NCBI GenBank assembly: GCA_043763845.1
Contig: JAYULE010000120.1
Location: 1 to 43,955, forward strand
Source: Pseudopedobacter sp043763845
Lineage (GTDB): Bacteria > Bacteroidota > Bacteroidia > Sphingobacteriales > Sphingobacteriaceae
Direction of reading: 5' to 3'
DNA length: 43,955 nucleotides
Shown: piece after piece, positions 8,197-15,784 of the stretch
Numbering within the stretch: the stretch's first letter is position 1
How the letters are laid out: each line of letters begins with the position of its first letter
The notes under the pieces: generated by a model
Database searches by the model: none
Told to the model about the DNA's origin: nothing
What the model saw: the letters and a program-made list of their open reading frames with translations, nothing else
Program-made: the position numbers and the translations under genes

Positions 8197-9831
8197 ATGA
8201 GAAAAATTATAATTCTAATATTTATACTATTAGTTGCAGTTGCAGGTGTTACTTGGTTGTATTTTAAAAACATATCGGGAGAAAATAATAGTTCGGCAAA
8301 AATTTTTAGCTTAATTCCAAACCAAGCTGCACTGGTTTTCGAATATAAAAACGAAGCCTCGTTTTATAAAATTTTTAAAAATTTTACTTTATTTAAAGAT
8401 GTAATAGGCGATACTTGTTTTAACCAATTAAGCCAGTTAGAAACCGTTTTTATTAGCAATCCACAAATTAGTAAAGGTTTACATAAAAGTGAATTATACT
8501 TTTCTTTACATGCAACCACCCAAAATAATGCAAATTTTTTGATGCTTGCCCCTTTAAATCAATCGTTTTTAAATGAAAATTCAACAAGCGATTTTATTGA
8601 TTTAGTAAACCAAAATTATGTACTAAAAAACAATAAATATGGCAATCAAACGGTTTTTAGCATTAATTTAAGTAACAAAGTTTTTAATTTTTTTGTTTAC
8701 CAAAACATTTTGGTTGGTAGTTTTGATAACTTATTATTACAAAACAGTATAATTAATATCGAAAATAATAATAAACCACAACATTTACTTTTTGAAGTTA
8801 AAACCCCAAGTAACAAAAATGCAATTGCAAATTTATACATAAACTTTGCTCAGCTACCAGCTTTTTTAAACAATTTCTCGAAGTATAAAAATCCCGAAAA
8901 CACTGCATGTTTAAAAAATTTTAAAGCTTATGCCAGCCTTAATATAAATTACCAGTCAAATTCTTTTATGTTTAGTGGCATTACTATTGCCGATACAACA
9001 AACATGCAGTATGCCAATTTATTTCTAAATCAAGAGCCTGGAAGGCTAAACTTAACGTCTATTTTACCTGTAGATGCGGCAAGTTATTGCGGCTACTTTG
9101 TATCTAATTCTAAAAAATTTCATAATAATTTACAACAATTTTTTAAGCAACAAAATATCTATCAACAACTTAAAAATCAAGTGAACGTTATTTCCGAAAA
9201 ACATGCTATTGATATTGAAAAGGAATTTTTAAAAATTATGGGAAATGATTTCGGACTTGTACAGCTTGCTTCAGGTGATAAAGTGGGTTTAATAAGTTCA
9301 AATAATAGCCAACGATTAAGCTTTTTGTTATCAATTATTAGTACCCAATCGCAAGCAAACCTTGGTCGTTTTGATGATGCTAACTTGCTATATTATTTTT
9401 TTGGTGATCCTTTTAAAAATTTTAAAAGACCATATTACGCTGTTGTAAATAATTATATTGCAGTTTGTAATTCACAAGTTGCGTTACAAAACTTTGTGCA
9501 AAATTATAATAAACAAAAATTATTAAATAATAGTGCTAAATACCTGTCGTTTCAACAGTATTTATCAAATAAGGGCAATATTTTTTACTTTTATCACAAC
9601 GCTAATTCTAAAGGGATTTTAAAAAGTTTTTTTAGCAACAATGCCCATAAAGCCTTTAAAAGTAAGGCGTTTAATTATCAAAACATTTATGGGTTTTCAA
9701 TACAGTTTAGTGCCGATAAGAATAAATTTTTTACCAACCTTTTTATGAATATGGTTGAAAGCAAAATTAAAAATGTTTCACTTTCCGATTCGCTTTACCT
9801 TGATTCACTAAGTCAACAAAATATTAATTAA
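8197..9831 (+). CDS. Membrane-anchored periplasmic protein of unknown function (DUF3352-like)
   Basis: A 544-residue protein with one N-terminal hydrophobic helix (about residues 3-23) and no lipobox cysteine, so it should be anchored in the inner membrane with the remainder in the periplasm. The mature part starts SAKIFSLIPNQAALVFEYKN. This pattern, a protein asking whether a residue string 'values' are zero through repeated Phe/Asn-rich segments, resembles large Bacteroidota proteins annotated as DUF3352. I know of no demonstrated function. The sequence is Asn-, Phe- and Lys-rich, as expected for this A+T-rich genome. It lies 35 bases before the DUF5723 barrel gene and is probably co-transcribed with it, suggesting an envelope role. 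Confidence 0.6.
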   Translation: MRKIIILIFILLVAVAGVTWLYFKNISGENNSSAKIFSLIPNQAALVFEYKNEASFYKIFKNFTLFKDVIGDTCFNQLSQLETVFISNPQISKGLHKSELYFSLHATTQNNANFLMLAPLNQSFLNENSTSDFIDLVNQNYVLKNNKYGNQTVFSINLSNKVFNFFVYQNILVGSFDNLLLQNSIINIENNNKPQHLLFEVKTPSNKNAIANLYINFAQLPAFLNNFSKYKNPENTACLKNFKAYASLNINYQSNSFMFSGITIADTTNMQYANLFLNQEPGRLNLTSILPVDAASYCGYFVSNSKKFHNNLQQFFKQQNIYQQLKNQVNVISEKHAIDIEKEFLKIMGNDFGLVQLASGDKVGLISSNNSQRLSFLLSIISTQSQANLGRFDDANLLYYFFGDPFKNFKRPYYAVVNNYIAVCNSQVALQNFVQNYNKQKLLNNSAKYLSFQQYLSNKGNIFYFYHNANSKGILKSFFSNNAHKAFKSKAFNYQNIYGFSIQFSADKNKFFTNLFMNMVESKIKNVSLSDSLYLDSLSQQNIN

Positions 9832-9866
9832 TTTTAGAAGTTATTAAGCAAATTTACCCACGTAGT

Positions 9867-11342
9867 ATGAAAAAAATAATATTAATTGTTTTGTTTATGG
9901 CTTGCAAATTTTGCCAAGGGCAGCAATATGCGTTAAATAATTCGGGTACATTATTCGATTCGTTCGAAAACCCTGTACAAAGTACTACAATTAAAGATGA
10001 AAGCAGAAAATATGCTTCGAGTTTTCTATTTCCATCTATTAGTAATAATGTTTATTTTAATGGGGATGGTAACACTGCTTTTAAAACTCTTTTATTTAAC
10101 CAACTAACCTCAGAAAATGGTTTAGTTAATTTAGGAGATGTGAAAAGTAACAATCTTTATACTAGCAGTAATAATTATTTATTAATGTTTAAAATGTTAA
10201 AGTCAATAAAATATCAACGCGAATTAGGTTTTGCATTGCAACTTAGAAACGAAATTAATTTGAATGCTTCAAATGAGGCTTTTGCTATTTTAGATAATTT
10301 TAGTGTGTTTCCAAAAGATAATTATACCGATGTTTTTAACGGTAACTTTTTTAACCAAACTTACAGCCAACTAAGTGTAAGTTACCGCGAAAATTACGAT
10401 AAAGAATGGGCTTGGGGTGGTAAATTAAGTGTTTTAAACGGCATATCGTATGTTACTACTAATATTAATTCATCGGCATTAGTAATTAACAGACTTAACA
10501 AGGTATTAACTCAAACTTTAGTTGGCAACGGTTATTCTAGTTTTGGCACTGGGGTACCCACGGCTTCATTGTTTGTACCAAATTTCCGAAACCCTGGTGT
10601 ATCTGTAAATTTTGGTATGTCTTATACCTCTCCGCAAGGCTTATATTTAAGTGGAAATGTGAAAGATTTGGGCTTTATTTCTTGGAATAAAAATGGAAGT
10701 AAATTCGAATTTGATAATAGTGATACGTATAAAGTTTATAAAGCAAACGATGAAAATCTTGGCGAAAGAATTTACGATAAATTTAGTATTATGTTAGCCG
10801 AAAATCAAACACAAAGTGGGTTTACAAGTAAAACAAATGCTAATGTCCAATTTTTAGCTTCAAAAACATTTGATTTTTATAAACCCAATTTAATTGTTGC
10901 CAAAAATGTTTTTCAAAAAGATGGAGCAATTGCACTTTTAAATAATTTTAACCACAACATTTGGAACTTTGCCCTTAATGGTATTTACGATTTTAGACAA
11001 GGTTTTAATGTAGGTAGTCAGTTTATGATAAAATCGCCAAATGTAGAGTTTTATGCTGGAAGCGAAAAGTTATTGCCCTCTTTACGCTTTGCTAATGGCT
11101 ATTTAAACTCGGACCCCAACATAGGTAGTAACCCTACTAATGCCGATTTTTATATGGGCTTTAGTTTAAAATTTGGTAAGTTAATGCAAAACTTTAGCAA
11201 TGCCGATGTAATACCTGGCATAACTGATGGCGACCAAGGAAAAGGCGTGAAAAATTTAAATGCAATAGGATTGTTTAGTTTTTTAAAGAAAAAAGATAAA
11301 AGTCAAAAACCAGTAGATAAACGAAGAGATAAGAAGAATTAA
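9867..11342 (+). CDS. Probable outer-membrane beta-barrel protein, DUF5723-like
   Basis: A 491-residue exported protein with a clear signal peptide (MKKIILIVLFMACKFCQG, cleavage near residue 18). The mature N terminus, QYALNNSGTLFDSFENP, and the following KYASSFLFPSISNN are features I associate with DUF5723, a Bacteroidota family modelled as a FadL/PorV-like barrel. The rest shows alternating polar and hydrophobic strands and ends in a basic tail (KKKDKSQKP... onwards), unusual for a barrel end and presumably periplasmic. No function is known. It follows the 8197 gene closely and converges with tsaB, only three bases separating their ends. Confidence 0.6.
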   Translation: MKKIILIVLFMACKFCQGQQYALNNSGTLFDSFENPVQSTTIKDESRKYASSFLFPSISNNVYFNGDGNTAFKTLLFNQLTSENGLVNLGDVKSNNLYTSSNNYLLMFKMLKSIKYQRELGFALQLRNEINLNASNEAFAILDNFSVFPKDNYTDVFNGNFFNQTYSQLSVSYRENYDKEWAWGGKLSVLNGISYVTTNINSSALVINRLNKVLTQTLVGNGYSSFGTGVPTASLFVPNFRNPGVSVNFGMSYTSPQGLYLSGNVKDLGFISWNKNGSKFEFDNSDTYKVYKANDENLGERIYDKFSIMLAENQTQSGFTSKTNANVQFLASKTFDFYKPNLIVAKNVFQKDGAIALLNNFNHNIWNFALNGIYDFRQGFNVGSQFMIKSPNVEFYAGSEKLLPSLRFANGYLNSDPNIGSNPTNADFYMGFSLKFGKLMQNFSNADVIPGITDGDQGKGVKNLNAIGLFSFLKKKDKSQKPVDKRRDKKN

Positions 11343-11345
11343 AGG

Positions 11346-12035
11346 TTATATTTTCTTTAAAACAATAAATTCTTTTAAATACAAAGGCTCAAAATAGGCA
11401 ACGTCTTCAAAATCGTTAGCTAAAAATTTGGAATATGCTGCTGCACTCATATCCGCTGCCGAATTTATAAAACCATCTACTATATTAGCATTGCTTTGCG
11501 CAGATAGTGTGTTAGTAAATTTTACAGCTCCATCCCCAAAAAAATAAACTTTTTTCTTGTCTAAAATATCACTAAATGAATTTTCATCAATAATTTTGGC
11601 TTCAGTTTTTAAGATTTCTGTACAATCAACATCATATATTGCACAATAAACCTCCATTCTTCGGGCGTCAATCATCGGGCAAAACAAAGCACTACTACTT
11701 TTGCTAATTTTGTTTTGAGTTATAAAGCCCTTTGCCATAGCAATTAAAGTATCAATTGCTAATAACGGTATATTTAACGCATAACAAAGTCCTTTAGCGG
11801 TTGATACTCCAATGCGTAAGCCAGTATAAGATCCTGGCCCTTTACTAACCGCAATTGCATTAATTTGATGAAAGGTAATTTTTGCTTGCAAAATAACTTC
11901 ATCAATAAATAATGTTAGAGAAGTTGCGTGTGCGTTTTGCTCGTTAATTTCTTTTTTAACTAAAACTAATCCGTTTTGCGAAATAGCTACCGAGCATGAT
12001 TTTGTAGCCGTTTCTATAAGTAAAATTATTGCCAA
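11346..12035 (-). CDS. tsaB: tRNA N6-adenosine threonylcarbamoyltransferase partner TsaB
   Basis: A 229-residue ASKHA-fold protein that acts with TsaD and TsaE in making the t6A modification at position 37 of ANN-decoding tRNAs. Seen: N-terminal ILLIETATKSCSVAISQNG (nucleotide-binding fold), NAHATSL, and KGPGSYTGLRIGVSTAKGL, the diagnostic TsaB motif. The only start that gives the usual N terminus is a TTG at 12033-12035. A TAnnTTTG box (12043-12050) lies seven bases upstream and shares its TA with the yidD stop codon, so tsaB may have its own promoter inside the rpmH-rnpA-yidD-tsaB series. Confidence 0.92.
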   Translation of the reverse strand: MAIILLIETATKSCSVAISQNGLVLVKKEINEQNAHATSLTLFIDEVILQAKITFHQINAIAVSKGPGSYTGLRIGVSTAKGLCYALNIPLLAIDTLIAMAKGFITQNKISKSSSALFCPMIDARRMEVYCAIYDVDCTEILKTEAKIIDENSFSDILDKKKVYFFGDGAVKFTNTLSAQSNANIVDGFINSAADMSAAAYSKFLANDFEDVAYFEPLYLKEFIVLKKI

Positions 12036-12042
12036 TTCTTTA

Positions 12043-12050
12043 CAAATTTA
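12043..12050 (-). promoter_or_regulatory. TAnnTTTG box at the yidD/tsaB junction
   Basis: On the minus strand the sequence is TAAATTTG. Its first three bases are the yidD stop codon, and the tsaB TTG follows after seven bases. No TTTG -33 match is seen at 19 bases. If used, transcription would begin at or next to the tsaB start codon. Confidence 0.35.
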
Positions 12051-12269
12051 AGGTACAGGATTGTGGCCGTGTTGGCCCCAAGGGTTACATTTTAAAATTC
12101 GTTTTAAAGTTAACCAGCCTCCTTTAAAAGCACCGTATTTTTTTATTGCAATTATTCCGTATTCGCTACAAGTTGGTGTAAATCTACACGAAGCACCTAA
12201 AATTGGCGATAATAGATATTGGTAAATTTTAATCAAAATTAAAAAAAAGAAAGAAAAAATGATATTCAT
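12048..12269 (-). CDS. yidD: Membrane protein insertion efficiency factor YidD
   Basis: A 73-residue YidD-family protein that helps YidC-dependent insertion of inner-membrane proteins; it associates peripherally with the membrane through an amphipathic N-terminal helix. The family motif is complete: YQYLLSPILGASCRFTPTCSEYG, with the conserved cysteine pair, and KGGWLTLKRILKCNPW. The ATG overlaps the rnpA stop by four bases (ATGA), and the order rpmH-rnpA-yidD is the classic bacterial arrangement. The next gene is tsaB rather than yidC. Confidence 0.95.
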   Translation of the reverse strand: MNIIFSFFFLILIKIYQYLLSPILGASCRFTPTCSEYGIIAIKKYGAFKGGWLTLKRILKCNPWGQHGHNPVP

Positions 12270-12667
12270 AACTTTGCAGCAAAAATTTCTTTACACAAAA
12301 GTATTAAAGCATTTTTAAGTTTAGTGTTTATTATTTCAAAATTTAAAATTTCTTTACCAATATAATTAATTGAAAATATTATTTTTTTTTGATTGGTTTT
12401 TAAATTAGTATACAATAATTGGGCTTTGTTTAAACGGTAAGCTTCTTTAATTTTTCTTTTAATAAGATTACGATCAACACTTTTTTTGAATTTTTTTTTT
12501 GAAACTCCAATTACCACTTGTGCGGGCATAATTTGAGAGATTGTTGCATCCAACCAAGTAACCCTATATGGATAAACTAAAAAAGAAGAGCCGTTGGTAA
12601 AAAGTGCACCTAAAAGCACCTTACTACACAATCGTTCTTCTTTTGAAAATGTTTTTTTTATTGACAT
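12266..12667 (-). CDS. rnpA: Ribonuclease P protein component
   Basis: A basic protein of 133 residues that binds the RNase P RNA and assists 5'-maturation of tRNA. It shows the family start KKTFSKEERLCSK and the RNR-type signature in KKKFKKSVDRNLIKRKIKEAYR. The ATG at 12667 gives MSIKKTFSKEERL, the normal N terminus; another ATG in frame at 12688 would add seven residues and cannot be excluded. It lies between rpmH and yidD, which it overlaps by four bases. It is somewhat long and divergent in the C-terminal third, as usual in Bacteroidota. Confidence 0.92.
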   Translation of the reverse strand: MSIKKTFSKEERLCSKVLLGALFTNGSSFLVYPYRVTWLDATISQIMPAQVVIGVSKKKFKKSVDRNLIKRKIKEAYRLNKAQLLYTNLKTNQKKIIFSINYIGKEILNFEIINTKLKNALILLCKEIFAAKL

Positions 12668-12728
12668 AAACCGATTTTTATCAAGCAATTATCGGCAATA
12701 CCCTTAAAAAGGTTACAACAATAAAAAA

Positions 12729-12887
12729 CTAGGCTTTATGGCTACCCTCGTCTGATACGGTAAGTCTTTTTCTGCCTTTAGCTCTTCTAGATGCTAATAC
12801 TCTTCTGCCATTAGCAGTAGACATTCTTTCTCTAAAGCCGTGTTTATTTCTTCTTTTTCTCTGCGAAGGTTGGAACGTTCTTTTCAT
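12729..12887 (-). CDS. rpmH: 50S ribosomal protein L34
   Basis: A 52-residue reading frame, shorter than most gene finders' limits. It starts MKRTFQPSQRKRRNKHGFRE and continues RMSTANGRRVLASRRAKGRK, the universal L34 sequence, then RLTVSDEGSHKA. It is the first gene of the rpmH-rnpA-yidD-tsaB series, 61 bases before the rnpA start used here. A strong promoter (TTTG, 19 bases, TATATTTG) lies about 37 bases upstream of the ATG. Confidence 0.97.
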   Translation of the reverse strand: MKRTFQPSQRKRRNKHGFRERMSTANGRRVLASRRAKGRKRLTVSDEGSHKA

Positions 12888-12923
12888 TATACAAATTAAT
12901 TTCTATCTTTTAAAACAGGAATG

Positions 12924-12954
12924 CAAATATAGGCTTGTTTAACTTAATATCAAA
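12924..12954 (-). promoter_or_regulatory. Bacteroidota-type promoter of rpmH (TTTG-N19-TATATTTG)
   Basis: On the minus strand, TTTG (complement of 12951-12954) and TATATTTG (complement of 12924-12931) are separated by exactly 19 bases, matching the -33/-7 consensus of the Bacteroidota primary sigma factor. The expected start of transcription is about 30 bases before the rpmH ATG. Confidence 0.75.
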
Positions 12955-12969
12955 ATGTTTTTTTTAAAA

Positions 12970-13166
12970 GTCGTAAGTCGAGTTATTCAAAATAGTGGTA
13001 AGTCGAGTTGGTCAAAATAGTCGTAAGTCAAAATAGTCGTAAGTCGAGATAGTCAAAATAGTCGTAAGTGAGATAGTCAAAATAGTTGTAAGTCGAGTTA
13101 GTCAAAATAGTTGTAAGTCGAGATAGTCGTAAGTCGAGTTGGTCAAAATAGTCGTAAGTCAAAAAA
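12970..13166 (+). repeat. Tandem array of nine copies of a ~25-bp unit with core GTCGTAAGTC
   Basis: Copies start at 12970, 12995, 13020, 13036, 13061, 13085, 13110, 13126 and 13151. Five are 25 bp, one is 24 bp and three are 16-bp short forms, two of which drop the GAG..TAG middle and one the TCAAAATA end. The unit is GTCGTAAGTC followed by GAG(T/A)T(A/G)GTCAAAATA with few substitutions (GTTGTAAGTC in two). It starts 16 bases upstream of the rpmH -33 box. Its core recurs inverted in the array at 13275-13390. Confidence 0.9.
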
Positions 13167-13245
13167 GTCCTCACTTCGTTTAACTAAAAAAGTTTTTAAA
13201 AAAAAAAAACTTACAACAACAAATTTTTCAAAAATCACATATAAC

Positions 13246-13390
13246 TAAAAAAAGACTATCTACACCAAACAAATGACTTACGACTAAAAAAAGACTATCT
13301 ACTCCAAAAAAATGACTTACGACTAAAAAAAGACTTACGACTAAAAAAAGACTAACGACTAAAAAATGACTTACGACTAAAATCGACTAA
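13246..13390 (-). repeat. Opposed array of GACTTACGAC units before mscL
   Basis: The reverse complement of the left array's core, GACTTACGAC, occurs at about 13275, 13313, 13332 and 13368, with the variant GACTAACGAC at 13350. Units are separated by A-rich stretches (ACTAAAAAAAG), giving 18- to 39-base periods. Together with the left array it forms a large imperfect inverted repeat around an A/T-rich centre at about 13170-13245. The array ends about ten bases from the mscL stop codon. Confidence 0.85.
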
Positions 13391-13397
13391 AAAAAAA

Positions 13398-13820
13398 TTA
13401 TTTCGCTAGCAAGTCTCTAATCTCGGATAATAAAATCTCTTGTTTAGTTAATGGTGGTGCAGCTGGTATTTCTTTTGCTTCCTCTTTTCTTTTCATTGTG
13501 TTTACGCCTTTAATCAATAAAAAGATAATTAGAGCTAAAATAGTGAAATTAATAACTTCGGTTATAAAGTTACCGTAAGCAAACACAGGGCCTATTTTTT
13601 TTGCATCGGTTAAAGCCAAACCCGAACTTACAGAACTAGATAAGGGTACATAAAGGTTTCTGAAATCGGCATTAAAGAAAATACCAACAATTGGCATTAT
13701 TAAATCTTCTACAACCGAGTTTACAATTTTACCAAAAGCTGCACCAATAATTACCCCAACTGCTAGGTCTATTACGTTACCTTTTATGGCAAATTCTTTA
13801 AATTCTTTAATAATTTTCAT
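13398..13820 (-). CDS. mscL: Large-conductance mechanosensitive channel
   Basis: A 140-residue inner-membrane channel that opens under membrane tension to release solutes on hypo-osmotic shock. It shows the N-terminal helix and first transmembrane segment of MscL (FKEFAIKGNVIDLAVGVIIG, AAFGKIVNSVVEDLIMPIVG), a periplasmic loop, a second membrane helix (ITEVINFTILALIIFLLIKG) and the C-terminal cytoplasmic helix ending EILLSEIRDLLAK. The length is typical. It is transcribed alone toward the repeat arrays; no conventional hairpin terminator is seen other than those repeats. Confidence 0.96.
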   Translation of the reverse strand: MKIIKEFKEFAIKGNVIDLAVGVIIGAAFGKIVNSVVEDLIMPIVGIFFNADFRNLYVPLSSSVSSGLALTDAKKIGPVFAYGNFITEVINFTILALIIFLLIKGVNTMKRKEEAKEIPAAPPLTKQEILLSEIRDLLAK

Positions 13821-13948
13821 AATTTTAATATTAATATTTGCTTAAAACTAAATAAAATAACAGTAATTTTAAAATCGAAAATCAATTTATATTAATCACC
13901 TTTATGGTTTAGGTAAGATTATTGTATTTCAAAATTCTAAATATATTT

Positions 13949-15415
13949 ATGTTAAAGCAAAGTTTACAACAAAGACTATTACAGAAGTTATCACCTCAGC
14001 AAATACAATTTATTAAATTGTTGCAAGTACCCACTGTAGCTTTAGATGCTCGAATAAAAGAAGAACTGGAAGAAAACCCTGCTTTAGAAGATATTAGCCT
14101 TGCTGATATGAACGAGCCGCAAGATGACTATCCAGATAAAGATCCCGATGATATAAACAGTGATGATAGCAAAGAAGATTACGATGAATTTAATGTTGAC
14201 GATTATTTACAAGATGATAGTGTAAACGATTATGGCAGTAAATACGACAATAATGACGATGATGATGATAAAAAAGAAATGCCATTAGTTGTTGCGCATA
14301 CCTTTTATGAAAACTTACAATCGCAATTAGACTTATTAATTTTAGAAGATACCGATTATTTAATTGCACAACAAATAATTGGTAGTTTAGATGATGATGG
14401 ATACTTAAGACGCCAAATAGCTTCTTTAATTGATGATTTAGCATTTTCTCAAAATATAAATGTAACCGAAAACGAAGTTGAGGAAGTTTTAAAAAAAATA
14501 CAAAATTTTGAGCCCGCAGGTATTGGTGCCCGCAACTTACAAGAGTGTTTGCTTATACAATTAAAAAAGAAAGATGAAAGCGAAACTGTTACTATGGCTA
14601 TATTAATTGTGGAAGAGTATTTAGACGAGTTTACCAAAAAACATTATGATAAGCTAGAAAAAACACTAAATATTACTGGTATCCAATTGCGTAATGCAGT
14701 TAACGAAATACTTAAACTTAACCCTAAACCTGGTAATTCTGGCTCTTCTGATGTAAAGCAATTACAAATAATACCCGATTTTCATATCGCTAACAACAAT
14801 GGGTTTTTAATGCTTACACTTAATTCTAAAAATGCACCCGAGTTAAAGGTAAGTCGCTCGTACCAAGAAATGTTTCAACACTACGATAAAAGTGCAGATA
14901 AAGATAAAAAACTTAAAGAAGCAGTTCAATTTGTTAAGCAAAAACTAGACTCGGCAAAATGGTTTATTGATGCTATAAAGCAAAGGCAGCAAACATTGTT
15001 AAAAACCATGAACGCAATTATGCAATACCAATACGATTATTTTTTAAACGAAGGCAACGAAAAATACCTGAGGCCAATGATTTTAAAAGATATTGCCGAT
15101 ACTATTGATATGGATATTTCAACTGTTTCTAGAGTAGCAAACTCTAAATATGTTCAAACCGAATTTGGCACTTTTTTATTAAAATCTTTTTTCTCTGAAG
15201 CTATACAAATGGAGGGTGGCGAAGAAGTATCAAACAAAGAAGTTAAAAAAATATTGGAAGAGTGTATTGGTAACGAAACTAAACGAAACCCATTAGCCGA
15301 CGAAAAATTAACCGAAATTTTAAAAGAAAAAGGTTATAACATTGCCCGCCGAACTGTTGCAAAATACCGCGAACAAATGGGAATACCTGTAGCTAGACTT
15401 AGAAAAGAACTTTAA
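13949..15415 (+). CDS. rpoN: RNA polymerase sigma-54 factor
   Basis: A 488-residue sigma factor that directs polymerase to -24/-12 (GG-N10-GC) promoters and needs AAA+ activators. Region I is Gln/Leu-rich (SLQQRLLQKLSPQQIQFIKL), region II is a strongly acidic linker with long Asp/Asn runs (about residues 45-110), then the core-binding domain, the helix-turn-helix (LRPMILKDIADTIDMDISTV) and the RpoN box ARRTVAKYR near the C terminus. The ATG at 13949 is preferred to an in-frame TTG at 13922, since MLKQSLQQRL is the usual N terminus. The acidic linker is longer than in enterobacteria, as in other Bacteroidota. No modulation genes (hpf, ptsN) follow. Confidence 0.96.
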   Translation: MLKQSLQQRLLQKLSPQQIQFIKLLQVPTVALDARIKEELEENPALEDISLADMNEPQDDYPDKDPDDINSDDSKEDYDEFNVDDYLQDDSVNDYGSKYDNNDDDDDKKEMPLVVAHTFYENLQSQLDLLILEDTDYLIAQQIIGSLDDDGYLRRQIASLIDDLAFSQNINVTENEVEEVLKKIQNFEPAGIGARNLQECLLIQLKKKDESETVTMAILIVEEYLDEFTKKHYDKLEKTLNITGIQLRNAVNEILKLNPKPGNSGSSDVKQLQIIPDFHIANNNGFLMLTLNSKNAPELKVSRSYQEMFQHYDKSADKDKKLKEAVQFVKQKLDSAKWFIDAIKQRQQTLLKTMNAIMQYQYDYFLNEGNEKYLRPMILKDIADTIDMDISTVSRVANSKYVQTEFGTFLLKSFFSEAIQMEGGEEVSNKEVKKILEECIGNETKRNPLADEKLTEILKEKGYNIARRTVAKYREQMGIPVARLRKEL

Positions 15416-15426
15416 TTGCAAATGTA

Positions 15427-15665
15427 AGACCGTTGGAAAGGCAAATATACCTCGACAACGGTTAAAACCTTGTCGACGGTTAAATGTTTATATTAAAAGA
15501 TAACCGTTTTCAAGGTCTTAAAAAAGATTGTTGGAAAGTTAGATAAACCTCGACAACGGTTAAAAACCTTGTCGACGGTTAAATATTTATATTAAAAGAT
15601 AATCGTTTTCAAGGTATTAAAAAAGACCGTTAGAGAAGTAGTTAAACCTCGACAACGGTTAAAAT
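15427..15665. repeat. Tandem repeats of a 98/99-bp structured unit (about 2.4 copies)
   Basis: Copies begin at 15427, 15525 and 15624, giving periods of 98 and 99 bases; the third copy stops after about 40 bases. Each unit contains CCTCGACAACGGTTA and CTTGTCGACGGTTA, whose TCGACAA and TTGTCGA parts are inverted, and ACGGTTA/TAACCGT as a second inverted pair. The repeats fill most of the 369-base gap between rpoN and the phytoene desaturase-like gene. No coding frame spans them. They may form a run of RNA hairpins at the end of the rpoN transcript. Confidence 0.9.
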
Positions 15666-15784
15666 GTTTTAATTTTAAAAATGTGGGCATACACCTATAT
15701 TTATTTTTAACTCGCTTATAAATAAACAATAATTTTAAAACCACTAAAACAAAAAACTAATTTTTAGATTTATCTCCATAATAT

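Noticed and set aside
12729..13390. Replication origin next to rpmH-rnpA
   Set aside because: rpmH often lies near oriC, and the repeat arrays resemble iterons, but no DnaA box is found in the arrays and dnaA, dnaN or gyrB are absent here.
12970..13390. CRISPR array
   Set aside because: Units are contiguous 16-25-bp repeats with no unique spacers, and no cas genes are present.
15427..15665. CRISPR array after rpoN
   Set aside because: Period of 98-99 bp with conserved sequence throughout; no alternation of repeats and spacers.
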